The position numbers were made by a program, and so were the translations under genes. From Flavobacteriaceae bacterium (GTDB taxonomy: Bacteria; Bacteroidota; Bacteroidia; Flavobacteriales; Flavobacteriaceae), in the NCBI GenBank assembly GCA_002746415.1, contig NVXD01000019.1, positions 1-64,000 on the forward strand: DNA of 64,000 nt, written 5' to 3'. This document shows, piece by piece, positions 54,381 to 62,571 of this stretch (position 1 is the stretch's first letter; the number at the start of each line of letters is the position of its first letter). The notes beneath the pieces are model-generated. The model was not told the origin of the DNA and did no database searches. It saw only the letters and a program-made list of their open reading frames with translations.

Positions 54381-56177
54381 TTAGTCAAAGGTATAACCAT
54401 TATCTGCAGCTACTTTATCCGCAATTTGTATGCGTAAAGCCACTACATTAGGTTGATTTGTATATTTTGTAAAACGTTTTAATCCCATAAGCATCATACG
54501 TTGCTCATCTCCTTCGGAAAAAGAAACGATAGCTTCTTTTGCTTTTTTGAGAACAATATCTACCGCATTGAATAAATATAATTTAGACATTGCTATTTGA
54601 GTTGCCTGAGCATCTTCCCCAAAACGTTTTGCATTTTTTTCTGTTCTTAAAATGGTTGATTCTGCCATATAGACTTGAATTAGAATATCTGATGCCGCCA
54701 ATAAAAGCTGCTGATGTTCTTCCAAATCTGGTCCAAATTTTTGTATTGCACTACCTGCAACCATAAGGAATACTTTTTTTAACCTTGCCACTAAATCCTT
54801 TTCTTCAGCAAACAATTCTGAAAAGTCTGGCTTGTCCATTGATGGAATCCCCATCAGTTCCTCACCAACTGCTGTGGCCGGTCCCAATAGGTCCACATGA
54901 CCTTTCATAGCTTTTTTAACCAACATGCCCACAGCAAGCATTCTATTGATTTCATTAGTGCCTTCATAGATTCTTGCAATACGCGCATCTCTCCATGCTT
55001 TTTCCATAGGTGCATCCGCACTGAAACCCATTCCTCCAAAAATTTGAACCCCTTCATCTGTGACAAATTGTACCAATTCCGATACGGCAACTTTAAGAAT
55101 AGAACATTCAATGGCATATTCTTCCACTCCTTTTAATTCTGCCTCTGAATGTGTATTTCCTTCAGCTTCCCTAATCGCAATTCTATCCTCAATATTTTTA
55201 GCGGCACGATAACAACCAGATTCACCTGCATAACAAGCCGTTGTCATTTCAGCAATTTTGGATTTTATTGCCCCAAAGTTTATGATTGGAGTTTTAAATT
55301 GGATTCTTTCATTGGCATATTTTACGGACTCCGTAATAATTCTCCTTTGTGCTTCTAAACAGGCTGCAGCTAATTTAATTCTACCAATGTTTAGAGCATT
55401 CATGGCGATTTTAAAACCATTACCTCTTTCAGAAAGCATATTCTCTACTGGTACTTTGGTGTCACTAAAAAACACCTGTCGCGTAGAGGAAGAGTGAATA
55501 CCTAATTTTTTTTCTTCATCTCCAAGGGAAATTCCGTTTTCAGGATTGTTTTCAACAATAAATCCTGTAATGTTTTTATCATCTTCTATACGTGCAAAAA
55601 CAATGAACACATTGCAAAAACCTGCATTGGATATCCACATTTTTTGACCTGTAATATTGTAGTGTTTACCATCATCTGATAAAACCGCTTTAGTTTTTCC
55701 AGAATTTGCATCAGACCCAGCTCCAGGCTCTGTAAGGCAGTAAGCGCCAAACCATTCACCAGATGCTAATTTTGGAACATACTTTTGTTTTTGTTCTTCC
55801 GTGCCATATAATATAATGGGCATTGTGCCAATTCCAGTATGCGCACCAAAGGCAGTACTAAAAGAACCAGTAGCCCCTGAAATATAATCACAAACCAACA
55901 TGGTAGAAACAAAACCCATTCCCATTCCGCCATAAGCTTCAGGAACAGCAATACCCAATAATCCTAGTTCACCGGCCTTGCGCATGCACTCTTCAGTATA
56001 GGCATAGTCTTTTTGTTCAAACCTTTCCCAATGGGCCCATAATTCGCGATCAACAAATTCCTTTGTAGAGTCTCGCATCATTTTATGCTCTTCGGTTAAG
56101 TCTTCTAGCGTGAATATATCTTCACATTTGGTTTCCTTAACAAGAAATTGACCTCCTCTTAGTATGTCTTTACTCAT
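54381..56177 (-). CDS. Acyl-CoA dehydrogenase
   Basis: First oxidation step of beta-oxidation, FAD-dependent. Conserved ACAD blocks: GLLGIAVPEAYGGMGMGF, CLTEPGAGSDANSGKTKA (about 150), KMWISNAGF, and IFGGMGFSADAPMEKAWRDARIARIYEGTNEINR with catalytic Glu near 420. At 598 aa it carries an extra C-terminal helical domain of about 150 residues, as in very-long-chain/ACAD9-type enzymes. Last gene of the marR-fad operon, 106 bp after the thiolase. Confidence 0.95.
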   Translation of the reverse strand: MSKDILRGGQFLVKETKCEDIFTLEDLTEEHKMMRDSTKEFVDRELWAHWERFEQKDYAYTEECMRKAGELGLLGIAVPEAYGGMGMGFVSTMLVCDYISGATGSFSTAFGAHTGIGTMPIILYGTEEQKQKYVPKLASGEWFGAYCLTEPGAGSDANSGKTKAVLSDDGKHYNITGQKMWISNAGFCNVFIVFARIEDDKNITGFIVENNPENGISLGDEEKKLGIHSSSTRQVFFSDTKVPVENMLSERGNGFKIAMNALNIGRIKLAAACLEAQRRIITESVKYANERIQFKTPIINFGAIKSKIAEMTTACYAGESGCYRAAKNIEDRIAIREAEGNTHSEAELKGVEEYAIECSILKVAVSELVQFVTDEGVQIFGGMGFSADAPMEKAWRDARIARIYEGTNEINRMLAVGMLVKKAMKGHVDLLGPATAVGEELMGIPSMDKPDFSELFAEEKDLVARLKKVFLMVAGSAIQKFGPDLEEHQQLLLAASDILIQVYMAESTILRTEKNAKRFGEDAQATQIAMSKLYLFNAVDIVLKKAKEAIVSFSEGDEQRMMLMGLKRFTKYTNQPNVVALRIQIADKVAADNGYTFD

Positions 56178-56283
56178 AATTGTTGTTATTATTCCCTCTA
56201 GCTCTCTAACAAGGAGAATTAATTGAGGTTTTATATGTTTTAATTCACTTTCTCCATCCCTATTGTGAAGGTTTGGTGGAATT

Positions 56284-57474
56284 CTATTTTAGAAATTCAA
56301 AAACTCCAGCAGCACCTTGACCTGTGCCCACACACATGGTCACCATACCGTATTTCCCCTGCATATTTCGTTTGCGCATTTCATCAAACAATTGAACTGA
56401 TAATTTAGCTCCCGTGCAACCCAATGGGTGTCCTAAAGCAATGGCTCCACCATTTACATTTATAAGTTCTGGATTAAGTTCTAATTCTCTAATTACCGCT
56501 AATGACTGTGATGCAAAGGCCTCATTTAATTCAATCAACTCAATATCTTCTTGCTTCAATCCTGCTTGCTTCAAAACTTTAGGAATAGCCTTTACCGGCC
56601 CAATTCCCATGATTCTGGGTTCAACACCAGCAGCTGCATAGTTCACCAATCTTGCAATAGGTTCAATATTTAGTTCCTTTACCATTTCTTCACTCATCAC
56701 CAATACAAAGGCAGCCCCATCACTCATCTGCGAAGAATTGCCAGCTGTTACACTGCCACCAGCAGCAAAGACCGCACGAAGCTTATTTAATACTTCAATT
56801 GAAGTTCCTTTTCTTGGGCCTTCATCTTTTGTGACTGTATATTTTTTTGTGGCTTTTTTTCCGTTGGCATCAACATAGGTTTGTTCCACTTCAATAGGCA
56901 CAATCTGATCTTGAAAACGATCTTCTGCTTGTGCTTTCAATGCTTTCATGTGCGAGTTGTATGCAAACTCATCCTGATCTTTACGAGATACCTTAAACTG
57001 ATTGGCAACAGCCTCAGCGGTATTACCCATACCCCAATAATAATCTTCATGTCCAGCTTTGGCAAGGTCATAATTTAATTCAGTTTTGTATCCTGTCATA
57101 GGAACTGAGCTCATGCTTTCTGCACCACCAGCAATAATACAATCTGCCATTCCTGATTGAATTTTTGCAGTAGCTATGCCTATAGTTTCAATTCCAGAGG
57201 AACAAAACCTATTTACGGTTACTCCTGGAACATCCACAATATCCAATCCCATTAAAGAAATTAAACGTGCCATATTTAATCCTTGAGCACCTTCTGGCAT
57301 GGCATTGCCTACAATGACATCATCGATGCGCTTTTTGTCAAGTTGTGGCAATTCCTTCATCATATGAGCTATGGTTTCAGCTGCCAATTCATCCGTTCTT
57401 TTAAAACGGAACACTCCCTTTGGTGCTTTGCCAACTGCTGTTCTATATGCCTTTACTATATATGCTGTTTTCAT
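56284..57474 (-). CDS. fadA: Acetyl-CoA C-acyltransferase (3-ketoacyl-CoA thiolase)
   Basis: Releases acetyl-CoA in the last step of the beta-oxidation cycle. Thiolase fold, 396 aa, with nucleophile Cys91 in NRFCSSGIE, GGAESMSSVPM, the His in GGAIALGHPLGCTGA near 352 and the second catalytic Cys in MVTMCVGTGQGAAG near 380. The start is 95 bp from the end of the multifunctional enzyme gene, as usual for fadB/J-fadA pairs. Confidence 0.95.
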   Translation of the reverse strand: MKTAYIVKAYRTAVGKAPKGVFRFKRTDELAAETIAHMMKELPQLDKKRIDDVIVGNAMPEGAQGLNMARLISLMGLDIVDVPGVTVNRFCSSGIETIGIATAKIQSGMADCIIAGGAESMSSVPMTGYKTELNYDLAKAGHEDYYWGMGNTAEAVANQFKVSRKDQDEFAYNSHMKALKAQAEDRFQDQIVPIEVEQTYVDANGKKATKKYTVTKDEGPRKGTSIEVLNKLRAVFAAGGSVTAGNSSQMSDGAAFVLVMSEEMVKELNIEPIARLVNYAAAGVEPRIMGIGPVKAIPKVLKQAGLKQEDIELIELNEAFASQSLAVIRELELNPELINVNGGAIALGHPLGCTGAKLSVQLFDEMRKRNMQGKYGMVTMCVGTGQGAAGVFEFLK

Positions 57475-57569
57475 TATCGTCTATAATTAGTAGTGAGTAT
57501 TAAGATTTAGAGTTTGAATGATTAATTTATTTCCATATAGCTAATAGCTTAATACTAATATCTTTGTGC

Positions 57570-59966
57570 TTAATTTCTAAGTGGTTTTCCTGTTTTTAAA
57601 GTGTGCTGAATACGTTCTAATGTTTTACGCTCGGTACACAGCGATAAAAAGGCTTCCCTTTCTAAATCCAACAAATATTGTTCGCTTACAAGAGTGGGCT
57701 CAGACAAATCACCACCAGCCATTACATATGCCAATTTGTTTGCAATCTTATGATCGTGTTCACTAATATATTTACTAGCTTCCATGGCATCAGTGCCAAC
57801 CAAGAACATTCCTAATGCTTGTTTTCCAAGCACTTTTACATCCTTACGTTTCACAGGCTGTGTATATCCAGCTTCAGCCATTAATTTTGCATGTGCTTTT
57901 GCTGTTGCAATTTGTCTGTCCTTATTGACTACTACAATATCTTTTCCTTTTTGAAGCACTCCCATATCAAAGGCTTCGTAGGCAGAAGTAGATGCTTTTG
58001 CCATTCCTATATTTAAGAAGTATTCTTGCAGTACATTGAGTTCTACATCATTCTTTCTAAAAGTGTCTGATGCTCTTAGGGCAAATTCTTTAGAACCACC
58101 ACCACCTGGAATAACGCCAATGCCAAATTCTACCAAACCAATATATGTTTCTGCTGCCGCTACTACTTTATCTGCATGAAGGGAAAGTTCACAACCTCCG
58201 CCCAAACACATTCCATGCGGTGCTGAAACAGTAGGTATTGAAGAATACCGCATCCGCATCATGGTATCTTGAAACATTTTTACGGCCATGTTTAGTTCAT
58301 CATACTCTTGCTCAACGGCCATCATGAAAATCATTCCGATGTTAGCGCCTACAGAGAAATTAGCAGCTTGATTGCCAACAACCAATCCTTGGAAATCTTT
58401 TTCAGCCAAATCAATACCCTTGTTCAACCCTGCCAAAACATCACCACCAATAGTATTCATTTTGGATTGGAATTCTACGTTTAGAATACCATCTCCTATA
58501 TCTTCAATGACAACCCCGCTATTTTTAAATACCTCTTTGGATTTTCTAATATTGTCCAATATGATGAATGCATCTTGTCCTGGTATTTTTTCCATCGTCT
58601 TTTTAGGAATATCATACCCATAAGAAGCCCCATCTTTTACAGAATAGAATGATGGTGCTTTCATATTAGTAACCCAATCAGCAACGGCTAAACCTTCAGC
58701 TTTTATCAATTCTAGACCTTTCTCCAGGCCAATGGCATCCCAAATTTGAAAAGGCCCATGTTCCCATCCAAAACCTGCCTTCATAGCATCGTCTATCTTA
58801 TAAAGATCGTCTGTGATTTCTGGTATGCGATGTGATACGTAGGCAAATAAAGCACCAAAACTTTTTCTATAGAATTCACCTGCTTTGTCTTTACCATTTA
58901 CTAATACTGGAAAACGGTCAATAACATTATCAATACTCTTTGTTAGCTCTAGCGTTGCAAAACTTGCTCTTTTTTTAGTACGATAATCCATCGTATCCAA
59001 ATCCAAGGTCAATATTTCGGTTTTGCCGTCTTTTCCTTTTGTTTTTTTATAGAACCCTTGTCCAGACTTACTTCCCAACCACTTGTTTTCAACCATGGTG
59101 TGAATGAAATCAGGCAATTCAAAAAGGGCAATACGCTCATCATTCTTGCAATTATCATGTATTCCATTAGCAACATGTACCAAAGTATCTAAACCAACTA
59201 CATCAACAGTACGGAAAGTGGCCGATTTAGGTCTTCCGATTACTGGGCCAGTCAATTTATCAACCTCTTCAACAGTCATTCCCATTTTCTTTACTACATG
59301 AAAAAGGCTTTGAATACTAAAAATTCCAATTCTATTTCCAATAAATGCTGGGGTGTCTTTGGCAATAACTGAGGTTTTTCCCAAATACTGTTCTCCATAG
59401 CTGTTTAAGAAACTTAACACTTCAGGAGAAGTTTTTGGCCCAGGAATTATTTCAAATAATTTTAAATATCTAGCAGGATTAAAAAAGTGCGTGCCACAGA
59501 AATGTTTTTGAAAATCATCACTACGACCTTCACTCATAAACTGAATAGGAATCCCTGATGTATTGGAAGTTATAAGTGTTCCTGGTTTTCTGTGTTTTTC
59601 AATATTTTCAAACACTATTTTTTTAATATCCAAGCGTTCCACAACAACTTCAATAATCCAATCAACATCTGCAATTTTTGCAATATCATCTTCTAAGTTT
59701 CCAGTAGTGATTCTTGAAGCAAATTTTTGATGATAAATAGGGGAGGGTTTGGATTTTAAAGCTTTTGTCAGAGATTCGTTTACCAATCGGTTACGGACAA
59801 CATTATCATCTAAGCTAAGACCTTTTGCCTTTTCTTTGTCATTAAGTTCTCTAGGCACAATATCCAGCAATAAAACTTCAACGCCTATATTGGCAAAGTG
59901 GCAGGCAATTCCACTTCCCATAATTCCAGAACCGACAATGGCGACTTTTTTAATATGTTTATTCAT
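57570..59966 (-). CDS. 3-hydroxyacyl-CoA dehydrogenase/enoyl-CoA hydratase fusion
   Basis: Carries out the middle two steps of beta-oxidation. N-terminal NAD-binding hydroxyacyl-CoA dehydrogenase, with VAIVGSGIMGSGIACHFANIG at 9-29 and HFFNPARYLKLFEIIPG near 160, then a second dehydrogenase helical part, then enoyl-CoA hydratase at about 500-680 (GLVVGNQAANFSVGANI, PTVSAPHGMCLGGGCELSLHADKV, GLVEFGIGVIPGGGGS). Domain order is the reverse of E. coli FadB/FadJ. I use ATG 59966 (MNKHIKK) rather than the TTG just before it; 798 aa. Confidence 0.94.
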   Translation of the reverse strand: MNKHIKKVAIVGSGIMGSGIACHFANIGVEVLLLDIVPRELNDKEKAKGLSLDDNVVRNRLVNESLTKALKSKPSPIYHQKFASRITTGNLEDDIAKIADVDWIIEVVVERLDIKKIVFENIEKHRKPGTLITSNTSGIPIQFMSEGRSDDFQKHFCGTHFFNPARYLKLFEIIPGPKTSPEVLSFLNSYGEQYLGKTSVIAKDTPAFIGNRIGIFSIQSLFHVVKKMGMTVEEVDKLTGPVIGRPKSATFRTVDVVGLDTLVHVANGIHDNCKNDERIALFELPDFIHTMVENKWLGSKSGQGFYKKTKGKDGKTEILTLDLDTMDYRTKKRASFATLELTKSIDNVIDRFPVLVNGKDKAGEFYRKSFGALFAYVSHRIPEITDDLYKIDDAMKAGFGWEHGPFQIWDAIGLEKGLELIKAEGLAVADWVTNMKAPSFYSVKDGASYGYDIPKKTMEKIPGQDAFIILDNIRKSKEVFKNSGVVIEDIGDGILNVEFQSKMNTIGGDVLAGLNKGIDLAEKDFQGLVVGNQAANFSVGANIGMIFMMAVEQEYDELNMAVKMFQDTMMRMRYSSIPTVSAPHGMCLGGGCELSLHADKVVAAAETYIGLVEFGIGVIPGGGGSKEFALRASDTFRKNDVELNVLQEYFLNIGMAKASTSAYEAFDMGVLQKGKDIVVVNKDRQIATAKAHAKLMAEAGYTQPVKRKDVKVLGKQALGMFLVGTDAMEASKYISEHDHKIANKLAYVMAGGDLSEPTLVSEQYLLDLEREAFLSLCTERKTLERIQHTLKTGKPLRN

Positions 59967-59978
59967 CAATTAAGGTGA

Positions 59979-60431
59979 TTAATTTGTTGTTGTATCTTTT
60001 GAATAGATATCTTTTTCTATAATGAGCTTATTTATGGTATCTATAACTTCGTAAAAATGAGTCAATTTTTCTTCAGATACATTTTCTTTTACTATACCAT
60101 TAAAACGTAATACGGCACTTTTAGAATCTTCTCGCTTCTGTAAGCCAAGAGCAGTAAGGTGAATTAAAACACCACGCCCATCTTCGGGATTTGGTTTTCT
60201 TTGAATAAACCCTTTCTCTTCCATACTCTTTAAAATGCGAGATAAACTAGTAGCTTCCATTCCCATTTTAGGCCCCAATGCTGTTGAAGGAGTCCCGGTT
60301 TTTGGGTCTATGCTTAAGAGCGTAAAACCCGCTGCCATGGTAGAGTTGAATTTTTTAGCCTCTTCGTTGTACATTTTTGATACCGCCTGCCATGTTGCTC
60401 TTAGCGCGTAGTCAATCGTAATTTCTTTCAT
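59979..60431 (-). CDS. MarR-family transcriptional regulator
   Basis: Winged-helix repressor, probably of this fatty-acid operon, of which it is the first gene. The HTH region MGMEATSLSRILKSMEEKGFIQRKPNPEDGRG is at about 55-87. I take the ATG at 60429-60431 (MKEITIDYALRATWQ, 150 aa) as start. An in-frame ATG at 60476 would add 15 residues but would place the TATCTTTG promoter box and part of the 26-bp palindrome inside the coding region. The effector may be an acyl-CoA or fatty acid, judged from the regulated genes. 12 bp precede the next gene. Confidence 0.9.
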   Translation of the reverse strand: MKEITIDYALRATWQAVSKMYNEEAKKFNSTMAAGFTLLSIDPKTGTPSTALGPKMGMEATSLSRILKSMEEKGFIQRKPNPEDGRGVLIHLTALGLQKREDSKSAVLRFNGIVKENVSEEKLTHFYEVIDTINKLIIEKDIYSKDTTTN

Positions 60432-60449
60432 GGGAAACAATTTCAATCT

Positions 60450-60488
60450 CAAAGATAGGAAATATTTATTATGCATGCATAATAAATA
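60450..60488 (-). promoter_or_regulatory. marR-fad operon promoter with 26-bp perfect palindrome
   Basis: A perfect inverted repeat at 60463-60488, half-site TATTTATTATGCA meeting its complement at the centre, lies just upstream (minus strand) of a TATCTTTG -7 box (60450-60457). It would cover the -33 region. MarR proteins bind such palindromes as dimers, and the gene directly downstream is a MarR member, so autoregulation is likely. The predicted transcript starts about 10-12 nt before the chosen ATG. Confidence 0.75.
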
Positions 60489-60562
60489 GATAGAAAGTTG
60501 AGAATTAAAAAAAACCTAAAGGAAAATAGAGTTTTTTAAATAGTTATATGAAAATGAATGGG

Positions 60563-62335
60563 TTAATGGCCGTAAATATCATTGTAAAGGTCTATATATT
60601 TTCCTTTTATGATTTTTCGTCTCAACTTCATAGTTGGGGTAAGATGCCCCTCGTCTATACTCCAAACCTCTGGTGTAAGTCTAAACTGTTTTATTTTTTC
60701 CCATTTGGCAAAATCTTCATTGGCCAAATCGATTTCTTCTTGATAGCGTTCCAACACTTTGGGATTGTTGATGATGTCTGAATTCTCTCCCAGAGTAATT
60801 TCATGTCTATTGGCCCATTCATATAGAAATTCAAAATTGGGCTGTATAAGGGCCGCGGGCATTTTTTCACTCTCACCAATGACCATCATTTGTTCAATGA
60901 AACGAGATTGTTTAAACCTGTTTTCCATCAACTGGGGTGCAACATACTTACCTCCAGAGGTTTTGAACATTTCCTTTTTCCGGTCCGTAATCTTTAGAAA
61001 GCCCTCGCTGTCAATCTCTCCGATGTCTCCAGTATGAAAATATCCATCTTTGAGGACTTCAGCAGTTTTTTCTGGGTCTTTAAAATACCCCATCATTACT
61101 TGGGGCCCTTTGGCACATATTTCCCCATCTTCAGCAATTTTTATTTCTGTACGACCTAGAGGCTTGCCAACAGTGCCAATTTTAAACCCTCCTTTTCGCA
61201 TATCATTCACACTGAGTACAGGAGAGGTTTCCGTAAGTCCATACCCTTCCATGACACCTAAGCCGGCCGCATTGAAGATGCGCGCTAATCTAGGCTGTAA
61301 GGCTGCGCTTCCAGAAGCTATCAACGATAAATTATTCCCCAGCCCTTCTTTCCATTTGCTAAAAATTAGTTTGCGTGCCAAGGCCAGCTTTTTTTCATAA
61401 AGCCAACCATTCTGTCCATAGGGTTCATATTTTAAACCCACATCAACTGCCCAAAAGAATAGTTTCTTTTTTATCCCAGTTAATTGTGTGCCTTTTGCAA
61501 TGATTTTGTCATACACTTTTTCCAACAGCCTAGGAACAGCGGTCATTACATGTGGAGATACTTCTTTTAAATTATCACTTATTTTTTCTATAGACTCTGC
61601 AAAATAGATAGTTACACCGCGGTATTGGTAGAGATACATTAACATGCGTTCATACACATGGCAAACAGGTAAAAAACTTAAGGCTTTTACATTGCCATCT
61701 GATATTGGCAAACGTTCCGAACTTTCAAGGGTATTACTTACCAAATTGTCATGTGATAACATGACCCCTTTTGGTCTGCCTGTGGTTCCTGATGTATATA
61801 TGATAGTTGCCAAATCTCCAGGTTGCACAGCTGCCTTTAAATCTTCTACTTCTTTTTGCGCAGAGATGTCTGCTCCTAACTCCAATACTTTGCTCCAATT
61901 ATTACAATTGGAAAGCTCATCAAAAGAGTACACTTCTTTTAAGTTTTTTAGCTTGGAACTAATGGCGAGTACTTTTTTTAATACTTCATCACATGAAACA
62001 AAACAATATTTGGCTTCGGAATGATTTAAAACATATTCATAATCATCTTCAGATATTGTTGGATATATAGGTACATTTTGTGCACCCAATTGTAATATTC
62101 CAATATCCATAATATTCCATTCCGTTCTATTGTTCATGGAAATTATGGCAATTTTATCATTTGGACCAACTCCCAATTTTAATAGGCCCCTGCTTATGGC
62201 ATTGGCTTTATCAATATATTCTTGGGTAGATGTGGCAATCCATTTGCCATCATATTTGGTTACTAGTGATTTTTTAAGATTGAATTTTTCCAATTGATAA
62301 TACGGAAAATCAAATAAGCGGGTTATGTTTTGCAT
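60563..62335 (-). CDS. Long-chain acyl-CoA synthetase (AMP-forming)
   Basis: Activates fatty acids to acyl-CoA with ATP, feeding the beta-oxidation operon downstream. ANL-superfamily motifs: TIIYTSGTTGRPKGVMLSH (about 178-196), GYGLTETSPVLS near 375, YFHTGDIGEIDSEGFLKITDRKKEMFKTSGGK near 445-476. 590 aa, no signal peptide. The MarR operon starts 86 bp downstream with its own promoter and palindrome, so the ligase may be transcribed separately yet under the same regulator. Confidence 0.94.
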   Translation of the reverse strand: MQNITRLFDFPYYQLEKFNLKKSLVTKYDGKWIATSTQEYIDKANAISRGLLKLGVGPNDKIAIISMNNRTEWNIMDIGILQLGAQNVPIYPTISEDDYEYVLNHSEAKYCFVSCDEVLKKVLAISSKLKNLKEVYSFDELSNCNNWSKVLELGADISAQKEVEDLKAAVQPGDLATIIYTSGTTGRPKGVMLSHDNLVSNTLESSERLPISDGNVKALSFLPVCHVYERMLMYLYQYRGVTIYFAESIEKISDNLKEVSPHVMTAVPRLLEKVYDKIIAKGTQLTGIKKKLFFWAVDVGLKYEPYGQNGWLYEKKLALARKLIFSKWKEGLGNNLSLIASGSAALQPRLARIFNAAGLGVMEGYGLTETSPVLSVNDMRKGGFKIGTVGKPLGRTEIKIAEDGEICAKGPQVMMGYFKDPEKTAEVLKDGYFHTGDIGEIDSEGFLKITDRKKEMFKTSGGKYVAPQLMENRFKQSRFIEQMMVIGESEKMPAALIQPNFEFLYEWANRHEITLGENSDIINNPKVLERYQEEIDLANEDFAKWEKIKQFRLTPEVWSIDEGHLTPTMKLRRKIIKGKYIDLYNDIYGH

Positions 62336-62373
62336 ACTAAGTTTCTGAAAAGTAATTGCAAAATAAGAAAAGG

Positions 62374-62414
62374 AAATGGGATTTTAAAGTGAGATTGATA
62401 AAATAATCCCATTT
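62374..62414. repeat. Inverted repeat upstream of the acyl-CoA synthetase gene
   Basis: AAATGGGATT (62374-62383) and AATCCCATTT (62405-62414) form a perfect 10-bp inverted repeat with a 21-bp AT-rich spacer, in the 236-bp gap between purL and the acyl-CoA synthetase. No T-tract follows, so it is more likely a protein-binding site or a leader hairpin than a terminator. It does not resemble the marR palindrome. Confidence 0.5.
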
Positions 62415-62571
62415 GAACTGTGAATTCAATAAATCATTTGCTGTAAAATGCTGAGTTATCAGAATTTAAACCGCTGATATGATGAAGTCGATTTTCTTTT
62501 CAATCCTACATTTTTTTAAGCACTAACTATCTTTTTCGTAAAAATGCACTTCCATTAAAAGGAATGAAAAA

